Shown one piece after another: positions 18,112-27,007 of a DNA stretch of 64,000 nucleotides. Below the pieces are notes generated by a model, which saw only the letters and a program-made list of their open reading frames with translations, was not told the origin of the DNA and ran no database searches. The translations under genes were made by a program, and so were the position numbers. Numbering within the stretch: position 1 is the first letter of the stretch; each line of letters opens with the position of its first letter. This DNA comes from Bradyrhizobium quebecense (GTDB lineage Bacteria; Pseudomonadota; Alphaproteobacteria; Rhizobiales; Xanthobacteraceae), in NCBI RefSeq assembly GCF_013373795.3, contig NZ_CP088022.1, forward strand, positions 5,146,001 to 5,210,000, in the 5' to 3' direction.

Positions 18112-18387
18112 TTAGCGCGGCGATGACGCGATATCCTTGTGCAACTCTTCGAACGCACGGCGCAAGCCATGCAGCTGGTCGACCAGATGGAGGATGACGT
18201 CGATCCCTTCATCGTTGACGCCGAAATCACCTTTCAGATCCCGGATCAGGTGCGCGCGCGCCACGTCGGTGTCGGAAAAGCTGATCTCGTGCGTGGTCTC
18301 GTCCGGAACGAGCCATTGCTGCTCGATCCAGAACTCCAGGGTCTGCACCTCCAGACCCGCATCGATCAGGAACTGCTGCTTGTTCAT
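18112..18387 (-). CDS. cbpM: Chaperone modulator CbpM
   Basis: A 91-residue modulator of the DnaJ homologue CbpA (family knowledge: CbpM binds the CbpA J-domain and blocks its action). It has the MerR-like winged-helix start of CbpM proteins ([23 protein letters not shown]), then [40 protein letters not shown] 18387 overlaps the cbpA stop (ATGA), so it is translationally coupled to its target, as usual for this pair. Its stop abuts a dispersed repeat. Confidence 0.9.
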   Translation of the reverse strand: MNKQQFLIDAGLEVQTLEFWIEQQWLVPDETTHEISFSDTDVARAHLIRDLKGDFGVNDEGIDVILHLVDQLHGLRRAFEELHKDIASSPR

Positions 18388-19286
18388 GATGCACCATCAT
18401 CGCGTGGATTGAATCCCTTGCGATCCCAGTTCGACACGAACGCCTCGAGCGCGGGATCGGGCCCCTTGGGCAGGACCACCTTGAGCTTGACGAACTCATC
18501 GCCATGACCACCGCCGACCTTGGGCGCGCCCTTGCCGCGCAACCGCAGCGTCGTGCCGGTGTTCGAGCCTTTCGGAACCGTCATCGTGACCGCGCCGGTC
18601 GGCGTCGGAACGTTGACCCTTCCGCCGCGGACAGCCTCTGACAGCGAGATCGGCAGTTCCAGCGAGATGTCGTCGCCCTCGCGGGTAAAACGCGGATCGG
18701 GCCTGATCTCCACTTCGATCAGCGCGTCGCCAGGGCCGCCCTTGCCGCTGCCGGGCATGCCCTTGCCGCGCAGACGAATGACCTGGCCGTCGATCAGTCC
18801 CGGCGGGATCGTCACATCGAGCGTGCCGCCATCGGGAAGCGTCAGGCGCTTGCTCGCGCCGGCGATCGATTCGGCGAAATCGATCACGAGGCTGTAGTGC
18901 AGGTCGCGGCCGCGCCGATTCGCCCGCGCCTGCTCTGTGCGCCGCAGCAGCTCGGCGAACGCGTCGTCCTGGTCCATATAGTCGGCATAGCCCGAACTAT
19001 CGGCATAGGGATGCCCCCCATCCGCGGTGGCGAAATCCCGATAGTAGCGATGCTGTGGCCGCTCGGTGCCATCAGCGTCGATCTCGCCGGCATCAAAGCG
19101 CTTGCGCTTGTCGGCATCTGAGAGCAGATCGTTCGCTGCAGCGACTTCCTTGAACTTTTCTTCGGCCGCCTTGTCACCCGGATTGAGATCCGGATGCAGC
19201 TTCTTCGCCAGCTTTCGATAGGCCTTCTGGATATCGGCCGAGGACGCCGTCGGGGCAACGCCTAGAACCTCGTACGGATTTCTCAC
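18384..19286 (-). CDS. cbpA: Curved DNA-binding protein / DnaJ-class co-chaperone CbpA
   Basis: A 300-residue J-domain co-chaperone for DnaK. The J-domain occupies about residues 3-68 ([20 protein letters not shown], with the HPD motif in [11 protein letters not shown]). A linker follows, then two DnaJ C-terminal beta domains ([29 protein letters not shown]-type region, [13 protein letters not shown]). There is no zinc-finger domain, which separates CbpA from DnaJ. I chose GTG 19286, with GGAG six bases before it, over a start at 19334: the J-domain begins immediately after GTG. A sigma32-like promoter lies upstream. Confidence 0.92.
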   Translation of the reverse strand: MRNPYEVLGVAPTASSADIQKAYRKLAKKLHPDLNPGDKAAEEKFKEVAAANDLLSDADKRKRFDAGEIDADGTERPQHRYYRDFATADGGHPYADSSGYADYMDQDDAFAELLRRTEQARANRRGRDLHYSLVIDFAESIAGASKRLTLPDGGTLDVTIPPGLIDGQVIRLRGKGMPGSGKGGPGDALIEVEIRPDPRFTREGDDISLELPISLSEAVRGGRVNVPTPTGAVTMTVPKGSNTGTTLRLRGKGAPKVGGGHGDEFVKLKVVLPKGPDPALEAFVSNWDRKGFNPRDDGAS

Positions 19287-19321
19287 AACCTGCTCCGCAA
19301 CACCGTGAGTGCACCTGCAAT

Positions 19322-19352
19322 CATGAGGGCGCAAAAGCAGGCGATTTGCAAG
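19322..19352 (-). promoter_or_regulatory. Possible sigma32 (RpoH) promoter for cbpA-cbpM
   Basis: On the minus strand CTTGCAA (19352-19346) is followed after 16 bp by CCCTCATG (19329-19322). This resembles the heat-shock consensus CTTGAAA / CCCCATNT. It is placed about 36 bp before the cbpA start. Spacing and position are right but both boxes have mismatches. Confidence 0.4.
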
Positions 19353-19408
19353 TGCGCCCGCGCGCCGCCCGGCAATGGGCGGCGCAGCACGCGCTCAGAT
19401 CGCGGGCG

Positions 19409-19591
19409 CTACGAGGTATGTCCGGGATCGAGATAGTTCGGCATGTTCTTTTTCTGCTGCGGCGTCATCCTGGCGGGATCCGGCTTGCCCGGCACGCCCC
19501 GCGGACCGAGCAGGGCTCGCTGCATATCGTCCTCGCTCAGGCGCGGCTTGCCGTCGTCAAGCTGTCCGCTGCCACCGTGACTCTGTGCCAT
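19409..19591 (-). CDS. Small protein of unknown function (60 aa)
   Basis: Product not recognised. The start is well supported by TGGAGG six bases before ATG 19591. The protein is hydrophilic and rich in Gly, Pro, Asp and Gln (GPRGVPGKPDPARMTPQQKK), with no membrane segment, so it is probably disordered. It lies alone between the cbpA promoter region and the YXWGXW-motif gene, on the same strand as both. Confidence 0.6.
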   Translation of the reverse strand: MAQSHGGSGQLDDGKPRLSEDDMQRALLGPRGVPGKPDPARMTPQQKKNMPNYLDPGHTS

Positions 19592-19677
19592 GACCGACCT
19601 CCAGTGATGATCGCTTGCGCGCGGGTGGAAGAGAGTGCGCGCTCTGCCGGAACGATCCGGCGGAGCGCGGCTGTACC

Positions 19678-21087
19678 TTAGCGTTGCTCCTGCCGCTTCT
19701 CCTCTGCGGGGTGACCTGCGGCAGGCGCAGCATGCGGCGGCGCCTGAACGTGCGGCGCCGCCTGAACGTGCGGCTCCGGCCGTGGCGCCGGCTGCGGATG
19801 CGCCTCAGGGCGCGCCATGGTCTCCGGCCGCGCTTCCGGCCTTTCCGCAGGCTCCGGTCGTGGTTCGGGCCGTGCTGCCTGCTCCGGCCGCGCGACGGGC
19901 TTCGCGGCAGGCTCGGGCCGCGGCTCCTCCTTGCGCACCTCTTCAGGCCGCCTCTCCGGTGCGGCAGGACGCGCCGCTTCCGTTGCAGGCCGCGGTTCAA
20001 CCTTCGGCTCGGCGGCGGGCGCCGCGCGCTTTTCCTCGACCGCAGGCCTGCTCACCTCGGCGGGCGGATGCGCCGCAATCCCCTTCTCGGGGACCGGAAG
20101 CGCATGGGATTCGGCAGGCGCCGGTGCAGCGGGATGCGGCTCAACCTTCGTCTCGGGAGCAGGAGTTGCACGCTTCTCCTCGGCCCCAGGCTTCTTCACC
20201 TCGGCGGACGGATGCGCCGCCGGGAGCTCCTTGCCCGGGACCGGGAGCGCATGGGAGTCGGCCGGTGCGGACGCTGGCCCTGGCCGCGCCGGCTCCGCGG
20301 CTGCCGGCCGTGTAGCGTTAGCAGGCACCGCCTCGCCGGCCGGCCGCGCGCGGACCACGCCCGGTCCCTTCAACTCGCCGGGCCGCGCCGTTGCGGCGAC
20401 CGTGGGCACGCCGTTGTTGGCCCGCTTGAACAGGCTTGGATCCTGGCTTGCGGTCTCGACCTGCTTGCGTTGCAACGGCGTCGCCGCGAAATGCTGCTCC
20501 TTGGCGACCGCACGTTCGGCGGGAGTCGGTCGCACCTCGATGCCGCCGCGGCCGCCATTGTAGCTGACGTTGTTGACGGTGGTCTGGTTGATCGTGACGT
20601 TCTTCTCGTAGACGTTGGTGATCCGCGCGCCCTGAAGATTGTTCACGGTACGATTGTAGAAGAAGTTGCCGTGATCCCAACGGCCGCCTTCATAGCCTGA
20701 ACCGCCGTAGCCGAAGCCGTAATTGATGCCGCCGTAGAAGCCGACGCGATCACCCCAATAGCCCTGATGGAAAATGAAGCCGCCGCCGAACGCGCCCCAG
20801 TAACCGGGGGTCCACAGCAGCCCGACCCGTGGCGGCTGCACCCAGGTGCCCGGCACCCAGTAGTAATCGCCGCGATCCTCGTCCCACGACCAATTGCCCG
20901 GCGACCACATGTAACCGGGGCCCGGCACCGGCGGCTGATCGTAGGTCGGCAACGGCGGCGGCGCGGTATCGACGGCAGAGACCGGCGCGCATGCCGCATC
21001 CTGCGCGATTGCCGGCACGGCGGTCGCAGTGAACAGCGCCGTGGCAATCGCAGCGCACGACGCGGTCGAAAGAAGACGAGTGATCAT
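19678..21087 (-). CDS. Secreted YXWGXW-motif protein with Pro/Ala/Glu-rich tail
   Basis: An exported protein of 469 residues. A signal peptide (MITRLLSTASCAAIATALFT, cleavage near AIA-QD) comes first. About residues 50-135 then carry several Tyr/Trp-Gly-Tyr-Trp units (WSPGNWSWDEDRGDYYWVPG, WTPGYWGAFGGG, HQGYWG), the YXWGXW/YXXWXXGXW type of envelope repeat. A long low-complexity tail follows (about 220-469), containing two tandem copies of a roughly 45-residue unit that begins SHALPVP. Start ATG 21087 is used because the signal peptide begins there. Function is unknown; an envelope or periplasmic structural role is plausible. Confidence 0.8.
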   Translation of the reverse strand: MITRLLSTASCAAIATALFTATAVPAIAQDAACAPVSAVDTAPPPLPTYDQPPVPGPGYMWSPGNWSWDEDRGDYYWVPGTWVQPPRVGLLWTPGYWGAFGGGFIFHQGYWGDRVGFYGGINYGFGYGGSGYEGGRWDHGNFFYNRTVNNLQGARITNVYEKNVTINQTTVNNVSYNGGRGGIEVRPTPAERAVAKEQHFAATPLQRKQVETASQDPSLFKRANNGVPTVAATARPGELKGPGVVRARPAGEAVPANATRPAAAEPARPGPASAPADSHALPVPGKELPAAHPSAEVKKPGAEEKRATPAPETKVEPHPAAPAPAESHALPVPEKGIAAHPPAEVSRPAVEEKRAAPAAEPKVEPRPATEAARPAAPERRPEEVRKEEPRPEPAAKPVARPEQAARPEPRPEPAERPEARPETMARPEAHPQPAPRPEPHVQAAPHVQAPPHAAPAAGHPAEEKRQEQR

Positions 21088-21742
21088 TGGGGGAGCCTCT
21101 TCGATGAGCACATTCAACGTGAGAACCGGAACAAAAGTTCCGTGCATCAGCAACGCACCGACACACTTTCATCGCTAGCGCCTTGACCTTACATCAACCT
21201 GAAACAGCGCCAAACGCATCACACGGCTATTCATCGACGGTTCAGAGTGTGCAGTGACTCATGATCGCGCGATTCAGTGGAACAGCGCGCGAGGCACGTC
21301 TGCATCATCCGTGCATTCCGCGAGGTGCGAGATGACAGTTACTGAAATCGCGAACATGACTTCCGCTCGCGCACGATTGCAACCATCCGGGTTCGTCGCG
21401 CCGCTCACTCCGCAAGCATCACGATCAGCCGAGCCGCCATCGGCGTGATGCCGGACCCCGATTTGTCGGTGCGTCCGTAGCAGTGCCTCCGGATCAGTGC
21501 CAGAAGCGAACACCGGCAGTCGCAACACCTCAAAAGCGGTATGCCGCTGCCACGCTCCGCGATTGACACTCCCCTGAAACGACCACACGATACGAGCTAC
21601 GGCAGCGTCAGGCCCGCGGTTCTCCGCCCGGCACGATTGGACGCCTGTCGCATGATGGATGTCATCGTTCCGCCATCTGTCGCCGGCGGCAATGCATGGC
21701 ATAATGGATCTCGACGAGCCTGTGCTGCCTTGAGGTGCCACG
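21088..21742. other. Non-coding region upstream of clpB
   Basis: About 655 bp with no convincing gene. Frames present have no ribosome site and untypical codon use. A possible sigma70 promoter, TTGACA (21563-21568) with a 17-bp spacer and CACGAT (21586-21591), points toward clpB, leaving a leader of about 150 nt. No CIRCE element and no good sigma32 site for clpB was found by eye. A minus-strand stretch near 21420-21520 reads as a short Cys/His-containing peptide and may be a decayed gene. Confidence 0.4.
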
Positions 21743-24355
21743 ATGAACATTGAAAAATATACCGATCGCGTCCGCGGCTTCATTCAGTCGGCACAATCGC
21801 TCGCGACGCGCGAAGGACACCAGCAATTCTCGACGCTCCACATCCTGAAGGTGCTGCTCGACGACAGTGAAGGCCTCGCAGCCGGCCTGATCGACCGGGC
21901 CGGCGGCAACTCGCGCGCGATCCTCAAGGCGACCGAAGACGCGCTGGCGAAGGTGCCGAAGGTCAGCGGCGCCGGCTCCGGACAGATTTACCTCGCGCCC
22001 GAGACCGCGCGCGCCTTCGCCGCGGCGGAACAGGCCGCCGACAAGGCCGGCGACAGCTTTGTCTCGGTCGAACGCCTGCTGCAGGCGCTGGCAGCCGACA
22101 AGGACAGCGAGGCCGGCAAGCTGCTCGCCAAGGGCGGCGTCAGTCCGCAGAACCTGAACGCGGCGATCAATGCGCTGCGCAAGGGCCGCACCGCCGACAG
22201 CGCGTCGGCCGAGAATGCCTATGACGCGCTGAAGAAATACGCTCGCGATCTCACCCAGGCCGCGCGCGACGGCAAGCTCGATCCGGTGATCGGCCGCGAC
22301 GAGGAGATCCGGCGCACGATTCAAGTTCTGTCACGGCGCACCAAGAACAATCCCGTCCTGATCGGCGAGCCCGGTGTCGGCAAGACCGCGATTGTCGAGG
22401 GCCTTGCGTTGCGCATCGTCAATGGCGACGTGCCGGAGAGCCTGCAAGACAAGGCGCTGCTCGCGCTCGATCTCGGCGCCCTGATTGCCGGCGCAAAGTA
22501 TCGCGGCGAGTTCGAGGAACGGCTCAAGGCGGTGCTGCAGGAGGTGACGTCGGCGGAAGGCGGCATCATCCTGTTCATCGACGAGATGCACACGCTGATC
22601 GGCGCCGGCAAGGGCGACGGCGCGATGGACGCATCGAACCTTCTGAAACCCGCGCTCGCCCGCGGTGAGCTGCACTGCATTGGCGCCACCACGCTCGACG
22701 AATACCGCAAGCATGTCGAGAAGGACGCGGCGCTGGCCCGCCGGTTCCAGCCGGTGTTCGTCTCGGAACCGACGGTCGAGGACACCATCTCGATCCTGCG
22801 CGGCCTCAAGGACAAGTACGAGCAGCATCACGGCGTGCGCATCGCGGATTCGGCGCTGGTCGCCGCCGCCACGCTGTCGAACCGCTACATTACCGACCGT
22901 TTCCTGCCCGACAAGGCCATCGACCTGATGGACGAGGCGGCGGCGCGGCTGAAGATGCAGGTCGATTCCAAGCCCGAAGAACTGGACTCGCTCGACCGCG
23001 AGATCATCCGCCTCAAGATCGAGCAGGAGGCACTGAAGAAGGAGACCGATCTCGGCTCCAGGAGCCGCCTGCAAACCCTCGAGAAGGATCTCGTGGATCT
23101 GGAGAAGAAGTCCGCGGACATGACGTCGAAATGGCGGTCGGAGAAGAGCAAGCTCTCCGACGCGCAGAAGATGAAGGGCGAGCTCGAGCAGTTGCGCACC
23201 GAGCTTGCCAACGCGCAGCGCAAGGGCGAATTCCAGAAGGCGGGCGAGCTGGCCTACGGCCGCATTCCGGAGCTCGAGAAAAAACTCGCTGCCGTCGAGG
23301 CCAGCGAGACCTCCTCCGCCAGCGAGACCGTGACCGCCGACAACATCGCGCAGGTCGTGTCGCGCTGGACCGGCGTGCCGGTCGACAAGATGCTCGAAGG
23401 CGAGAAGGACAAGCTGCTGCGCATGGAGGAGATGATCGGCAAGCGCGTCGTCGGCCAGGCCGAGGCCGTGCGTGCGGTGTCGACCGCGGTGCGCCGCGCC
23501 CGCGCCGGCCTGCAGGATCCGAACCGGCCGATCGGCTCGTTCATGTTCTTGGGCCCCACCGGCGTCGGCAAGACCGAACTCGCAAAAGCGCTTGCCGAAT
23601 ATCTGTTCGACGACGAGACCGCGATGGTCCGGCTCGACATGTCCGAATACATGGAGAAGCACTCGGTCTCGCGGCTGATCGGCGCGCCGCCCGGCTACGT
23701 CGGCTATGACGAGGGCGGCGCGCTGACCGAAGCGGTGCGCCGCCGACCCTACCAGGTGGTGCTGTTCGACGAGATCGAGAAAGCGCATCCCGATGTCTTC
23801 AACGTGCTGCTGCAGGTGCTCGACGACGGCCGTCTCACCGACGGCCAGGGCCGCACCGTTGATTTCCGCAACACGCTGATCATCATGACCTCGAATATCG
23901 GCGCCGAGTACCTCGTCAACCAGCCGGAGGGCCAGAGCACGAGTGCGGTGCGCGAGCAGGTGATGAACATGGTGCGGGCGCACTTCCGCCCCGAATTCCT
24001 CAACCGCATCGACGAGATCATCCTGTTCCACCGGCTGCAGAAGAGCGACATGGGCCGCATCGTCGAGATTCAATTCTCGCGCCTGCGCAAGCTGCTCGAG
24101 GATCGCAAGATCGATCTCGAACTCGACCCGAAGGCGCGCGACTGGCTCGCGGAGAAGGGCTGGGATCCGGCCTATGGCGCCCGTCCGCTGAAACGGGTGA
24201 TCCAGCGCAGCGTGCAGGACCCGCTCGCGGAGATGATCCTCGCCGGCGACGTGCGCGACGGCTCGCAGGTGAAGCTCTCCGCCACCAAGACCGGCCTCAC
24301 CTTCAACGGCAAGAAGCCCGAGAACGCTGCCGCGGACGAATTCGAACCGGTGTGA
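21743..24355 (+). CDS. clpB: ATP-dependent disaggregase ClpB
   Basis: Hexameric AAA+ chaperone of 870 residues (E. coli ClpB has 857) that extracts proteins from aggregates together with DnaK. It has an N-domain (residues 1-145) and AAA-1 with Walker [11 protein letters not shown] near 207 and Walker [10 protein letters not shown] coiled-coil middle domain (about 410-525, rich in Glu/Lys/Leu) follows. AAA-2 has Walker [11 protein letters not shown] near 603, [15 protein letters not shown], and the GYVGYDEGG pore loop. GAGG precedes ATG 21743. The middle domain is complete, so this is ClpB rather than ClpA or ClpC. Confidence 0.97.
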   Translation: MNIEKYTDRVRGFIQSAQSLATREGHQQFSTLHILKVLLDDSEGLAAGLIDRAGGNSRAILKATEDALAKVPKVSGAGSGQIYLAPETARAFAAAEQAADKAGDSFVSVERLLQALAADKDSEAGKLLAKGGVSPQNLNAAINALRKGRTADSASAENAYDALKKYARDLTQAARDGKLDPVIGRDEEIRRTIQVLSRRTKNNPVLIGEPGVGKTAIVEGLALRIVNGDVPESLQDKALLALDLGALIAGAKYRGEFEERLKAVLQEVTSAEGGIILFIDEMHTLIGAGKGDGAMDASNLLKPALARGELHCIGATTLDEYRKHVEKDAALARRFQPVFVSEPTVEDTISILRGLKDKYEQHHGVRIADSALVAAATLSNRYITDRFLPDKAIDLMDEAAARLKMQVDSKPEELDSLDREIIRLKIEQEALKKETDLGSRSRLQTLEKDLVDLEKKSADMTSKWRSEKSKLSDAQKMKGELEQLRTELANAQRKGEFQKAGELAYGRIPELEKKLAAVEASETSSASETVTADNIAQVVSRWTGVPVDKMLEGEKDKLLRMEEMIGKRVVGQAEAVRAVSTAVRRARAGLQDPNRPIGSFMFLGPTGVGKTELAKALAEYLFDDETAMVRLDMSEYMEKHSVSRLIGAPPGYVGYDEGGALTEAVRRRPYQVVLFDEIEKAHPDVFNVLLQVLDDGRLTDGQGRTVDFRNTLIIMTSNIGAEYLVNQPEGQSTSAVREQVMNMVRAHFRPEFLNRIDEIILFHRLQKSDMGRIVEIQFSRLRKLLEDRKIDLELDPKARDWLAEKGWDPAYGARPLKRVIQRSVQDPLAEMILAGDVRDGSQVKLSATKTGLTFNGKKPENAAADEFEPV

Positions 24356-24372
24356 GAAAAGCCCGGATCGCC

Positions 24373-24400
24373 GACGACGCGCCGTCATCGCCGCGTCGTC
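24373..24400 (+). terminator. Hairpin after clpB
   Basis: GACGACGCG (24373-24381) pairs perfectly with CGCGTCGTC (24392-24400) around a 10-nt loop, starting 17 bp after the clpB stop. There is no T-run, so it may be an mRNA-stabilising hairpin or a weak terminator. Confidence 0.4.
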
Positions 24401-24458
24401 TGCGACGCATCATATGCAAGCTGAATATACAAGCCGACCTGCAACCAGGGAGAGCGCC

Positions 24459-24728
24459 ATGACGCAGCAGAACATCAAGGACAACATGGAGATCATCGGC
24501 GCCGACGGCGTGCATGTCGGCACCGTCGATCACGTCGAAGGCAACCGCATCAAGCTCAAGAAGAGCGAAAGCGACGGCTTCCACAAGGGCCATCACCACT
24601 ATATCGAGCTCGGCTTCGTTGCCGGTGTCGAAGGCTCCAAGGTGCGGCTCTCCGCCAACGCCGCCATTGCGGTGACCCTCGAGGAGGAGAAGTCCGGAAA
24701 GCCGGTTGGTCCGTCCGCGGAAGCCTAG
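24459..24728 (+). CDS. DUF2171 domain protein (89 aa)
   Basis: Small soluble protein of the DUF2171 / PRC-barrel-like type. The pattern NMEIIGADGVHVGTVDHVEGNRIKL, then HHHYIELGFVAGVEGSKVRL, is characteristic of proteins found next to stress genes in alphaproteobacteria. The start is ATG 24459 with GGGAGA upstream; an upstream GTG adds 15 residues with no ribosome site. A hairpin with a T-run follows. Function is unknown; the position after clpB suggests a stress link. Confidence 0.8.
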   Translation: MTQQNIKDNMEIIGADGVHVGTVDHVEGNRIKLKKSESDGFHKGHHHYIELGFVAGVEGSKVRLSANAAIAVTLEEEKSGKPVGPSAEA

Positions 24729-24774
24729 CAATCCGGGCTCTTGTAAAGGCTCCGATGGCATGCTCCTCTCCCCT

Positions 24775-24812
24775 GTCTGGACGTCGATCCGGCGTCCAGT
24801 CCAGACCTTTTT
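24775..24812 (+). terminator. Rho-independent terminator after the DUF2171 gene
   Basis: GTCTGGAC (24775-24782) pairs with GTCCAGAC (24799-24806), and an inner pairing extends it. A run of five T follows (24808-24812). It ends 33 bp before the DyP start, so the DyP-encapsulin operon has either a promoter overlapping this hairpin or regulated read-through. Confidence 0.65.
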
Positions 24813-24845
24813 CGCGTGAAAGTGCCGTTAGTTAAGGAGAGATGC

Positions 24846-25907
24846 GTGCCATCAGCCGTTCCGCAACCGGTCGCTGCGAAGCTGACGCGCGCGGCCATCT
24901 TCCTTGCGGTCACGATCAAGCCCAATCCGGAATATGATACGGTGGTGCGGTCGCTGTGTGCCGATCTGGCTGCGCTGGTGCGCGCGGTCGGCTTCCGCGA
25001 TCTCGAGGGCCGGCTGTCCTGCGTCATGGGCATCGGCTCGGATGCGTGGGACCGGCTGTTCGGTGCGCCGAAGCCGCAAGGTCTGCATCCGTTCCGCGAG
25101 ATCAACGGCGTCCACCACGCCGTCGCCACACCGGGCGACCTACTGTTTCACATCCGCGCCGTGCCGATGGACCTGTGCTTCGAGCTCGCGACACAGATCA
25201 TGTCACGGCTCGGCGAGGCGGTCGCCATCTCGGACGAGGTGCACGGCTTCAAATATTTCGACGAGCGCGACCTGCTCGGCTTCGTCGACGGCACGGAGAA
25301 TCCGGAGGACCAGGCGGCGACTGAAGCCACGATCATCGGCGACGAGGATGCTGCCTTCGCCGGCGGCAGCTATGTGATCGTACAAAAATACCTGCACGAT
25401 CTGAAGAAGTGGAACGAGCTGCCGGTCGAGATGCAGGAGAAGATCATCGGCCGCACCAAACTGTCCGACATCGAGCTCGACGATGCCATGAAGCCGAGCT
25501 ACGCGCACAACGCCCTGACGACGATCGTCGAGAACGGCGAGGAGCTCGATATCGTCCGCGACAACATGCCGTTCGGCAACATCAGCAAGGGCGAGTTCGG
25601 CACCTATTTCATCGGTTATGCCAAGTCCCCGCACCGGATCGAGCAGATGCTGGAGAACATGTTCGTCGGCAAGCCGCCGGGCAATTACGACCGCCTGCTC
25701 GACTTCAGCCGCGCCGTGACCGGCACATTGTTCTTCATCCCGTCGGCGACCTTCCTGGAGGAAGTCACCAGCGAGGCGCCAGCGGCCGCGCCCGCCGAGC
25801 CGTCGCTGGATGACGCCGGGGCTGACGAGGCACCTGCACCAAGAATACCGCCGTCCGACGGATCGCTCGGGATCGGCTCACTCAAAGGAGAGGCTGGACA
25901 TGAATAA
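24846..25907 (+). CDS. DyP-type heme peroxidase with C-terminal encapsulin-targeting peptide
   Basis: Dye-decolorizing peroxidase of 353 residues that uses H2O2 to oxidise a substrate. Distal Asp is in GFVDGTENP (about residue 150), the proximal heme His in KPSYAHNALTT, and distal Arg in DIVRDNMPFG, the B-type pattern. After the catalytic domain ends (TGTLFFIPSATFLEE) a Pro/Ala/Glu linker of about 35 residues leads to DGSLGIGSLKGE at the C-terminus. That matches the encapsulin-targeting peptide that docks cargo inside family-1 shells. GTG 24846 has AAGGAGAG before it. The stop overlaps the encapsulin start by 8 bp. Confidence 0.95.
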   Translation: MPSAVPQPVAAKLTRAAIFLAVTIKPNPEYDTVVRSLCADLAALVRAVGFRDLEGRLSCVMGIGSDAWDRLFGAPKPQGLHPFREINGVHHAVATPGDLLFHIRAVPMDLCFELATQIMSRLGEAVAISDEVHGFKYFDERDLLGFVDGTENPEDQAATEATIIGDEDAAFAGGSYVIVQKYLHDLKKWNELPVEMQEKIIGRTKLSDIELDDAMKPSYAHNALTTIVENGEELDIVRDNMPFGNISKGEFGTYFIGYAKSPHRIEQMLENMFVGKPPGNYDRLLDFSRAVTGTLFFIPSATFLEEVTSEAPAAAPAEPSLDDAGADEAPAPRIPPSDGSLGIGSLKGEAGHE

Positions 25908-26715
25908 TCTTCATCGGGGACTAGCCCCCATCTCGGACGCGGCATGGGCCCAGATCGAAGAGGAAGCCTCGCGGACGTTGAAGCGCCATCTGGCGGCGCG
26001 CCGTGTCGTCGACGTCGATGGCCCGAAGGGCACGGACTTCTCCGCGGTCGGCACCGGCCATCTCAAGAAAATTGCGACGCCCGGCGACGGCGTCGAGGCG
26101 ACGCAGCGTGACGTGCGCGCGCTGGTCGAGCTGCGCGTGCCGTTCGAGCTCTCGCGGCAGGCGATCGACGACGTCGAACGCGGCTCCAATGATTCCGACT
26201 GGGATCCGCTCAAGGAGGCCGCGCGAAAGATCGCCTTCGCCGAGGACCGCGCGGTGTTCGATGGCTACACGGCCGCCGGCATTCAGGGCATCCGTCAGGG
26301 CACCAGCAACCCGGTGCTGAAGCTGCCGTCGAGCATCAAGAATTACCCCGCCGTGGTCGCGCAGGCCGTCAGCCAGTTGCGGCTCGCCGGCGTCAACGAT
26401 CCCTATACGCTCCTGCTCGGCACCGAGCCCTACACCGCGATCGGCGGTGCGACCGACGACGGCTATCCCGTGCTGCAGCACATCCAGCGCCTGATCGACG
26501 GCAAGATCATCTGGGCGCCTGCGATCGAGGGCGGCGTCCTGCTCACCACCCGCGGCGGCGATTTCCAGCTCTCGATCGGCCAGGACCTTTCGATCGGCTA
26601 TCTCAGCCACTCGGCGACCTCGGTCCAGCTGTATTTCCAGGAGACCATCACCTTCCTGATGCTGACCAGCGAAGCGTCGGTGGTGCTTGCGCCGGAGGCG
26701 AAGAAACCCGCCTAG
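25900..26715 (+). CDS. Encapsulin shell protein, family 1 (linocin-M18-like)
   Basis: Self-assembling HK97-fold shell protein of 271 residues, within the usual 264-285 for T=1 60-mer encapsulins. It shows the family N-terminus (NNLHRGLAPISDAAWAQIEEEA) that forms part of the cargo-binding pocket. Also present are the ARRVVDVDGPKGTDFSAVGTG stretch, FEDRAVFDGY-like AEDRAVFDGYTAAGIQGI, and the C-terminal FQLSIGQDLSIGYLSH...YFQETITFLM. ATG 25900 overlaps the DyP stop and has AAAGGAGAGG upstream, so cargo and shell are translationally coupled. The complex would be a cytoplasmic peroxidase nanocompartment. Confidence 0.97.
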   Translation: MNNLHRGLAPISDAAWAQIEEEASRTLKRHLAARRVVDVDGPKGTDFSAVGTGHLKKIATPGDGVEATQRDVRALVELRVPFELSRQAIDDVERGSNDSDWDPLKEAARKIAFAEDRAVFDGYTAAGIQGIRQGTSNPVLKLPSSIKNYPAVVAQAVSQLRLAGVNDPYTLLLGTEPYTAIGGATDDGYPVLQHIQRLIDGKIIWAPAIEGGVLLTTRGGDFQLSIGQDLSIGYLSHSATSVQLYFQETITFLMLTSEASVVLAPEAKKPA

Positions 26716-26800
26716 ACCCGCCGGCGTTGACTCTTCCAGGAAGCCTCCGGCCAATCTGTGCCGGAGCTTCCGTTGGACTTCAACGGAGAGGAGGCGCGCA

Positions 26801-26992
26801 ATGGACTACGATCTCTACATCAACCCGAAGAAGCCGTCGGTCGGCATTTATGTCCACAAGGGTGCGGGTCTCCCCGATCTGGCGGATGCCAAAGACTGGG
26901 TGTTCGACGGCACCTCGGCGCAAGCCAACCTGCCGCCGCAGCTCGTGAAGGAGATCGAGGCCAACGGCCACGCCTTTCGCAACATGGACTGA
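26801..26992 (+). CDS. Small protein of unknown function downstream of encapsulin (63 aa)
   Basis: Product not recognised. ATG 26801 is preceded by GAGAGGAGG at 7-8 bases, the strongest start nearby. The sequence (YDLYINPKKPSVGIYVHKGA...DLADAKDWVFDGTSA...PPQLVKEIEANGHAFRNMD) looks like a compact folded domain, with no signal or membrane segment and no encapsulin-targeting motif. It lies 85 bp after the encapsulin gene on the same strand and could be co-transcribed. It converges with the MFS gene, with 15 bp between stops. Confidence 0.75.
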   Translation: MDYDLYINPKKPSVGIYVHKGAGLPDLADAKDWVFDGTSAQANLPPQLVKEIEANGHAFRNMD

Positions 26993-27007
26993 GCCTGAGC
27001 TCAGCGG

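Noticed and set aside
19719..20299. Proline/alanine/glutamate-rich coding region considered as a possible repeat array or CRISPR
   Set aside because: The periodicity is codon-level low complexity within the secreted protein's tail; there are no constant spacers or repeats of CRISPR form.
21254..21448. Small plus-strand frame between the YXWGXW gene and clpB
   Set aside because: No ribosome site and atypical codon use; no family resemblance.
22331..24388. Long open frame (685 codons) antisense to clpB
   Set aside because: It mirrors clpB in a high-GC region; composition is His/Arg/Gln-rich with no domain, and clpB is certain on the other strand.
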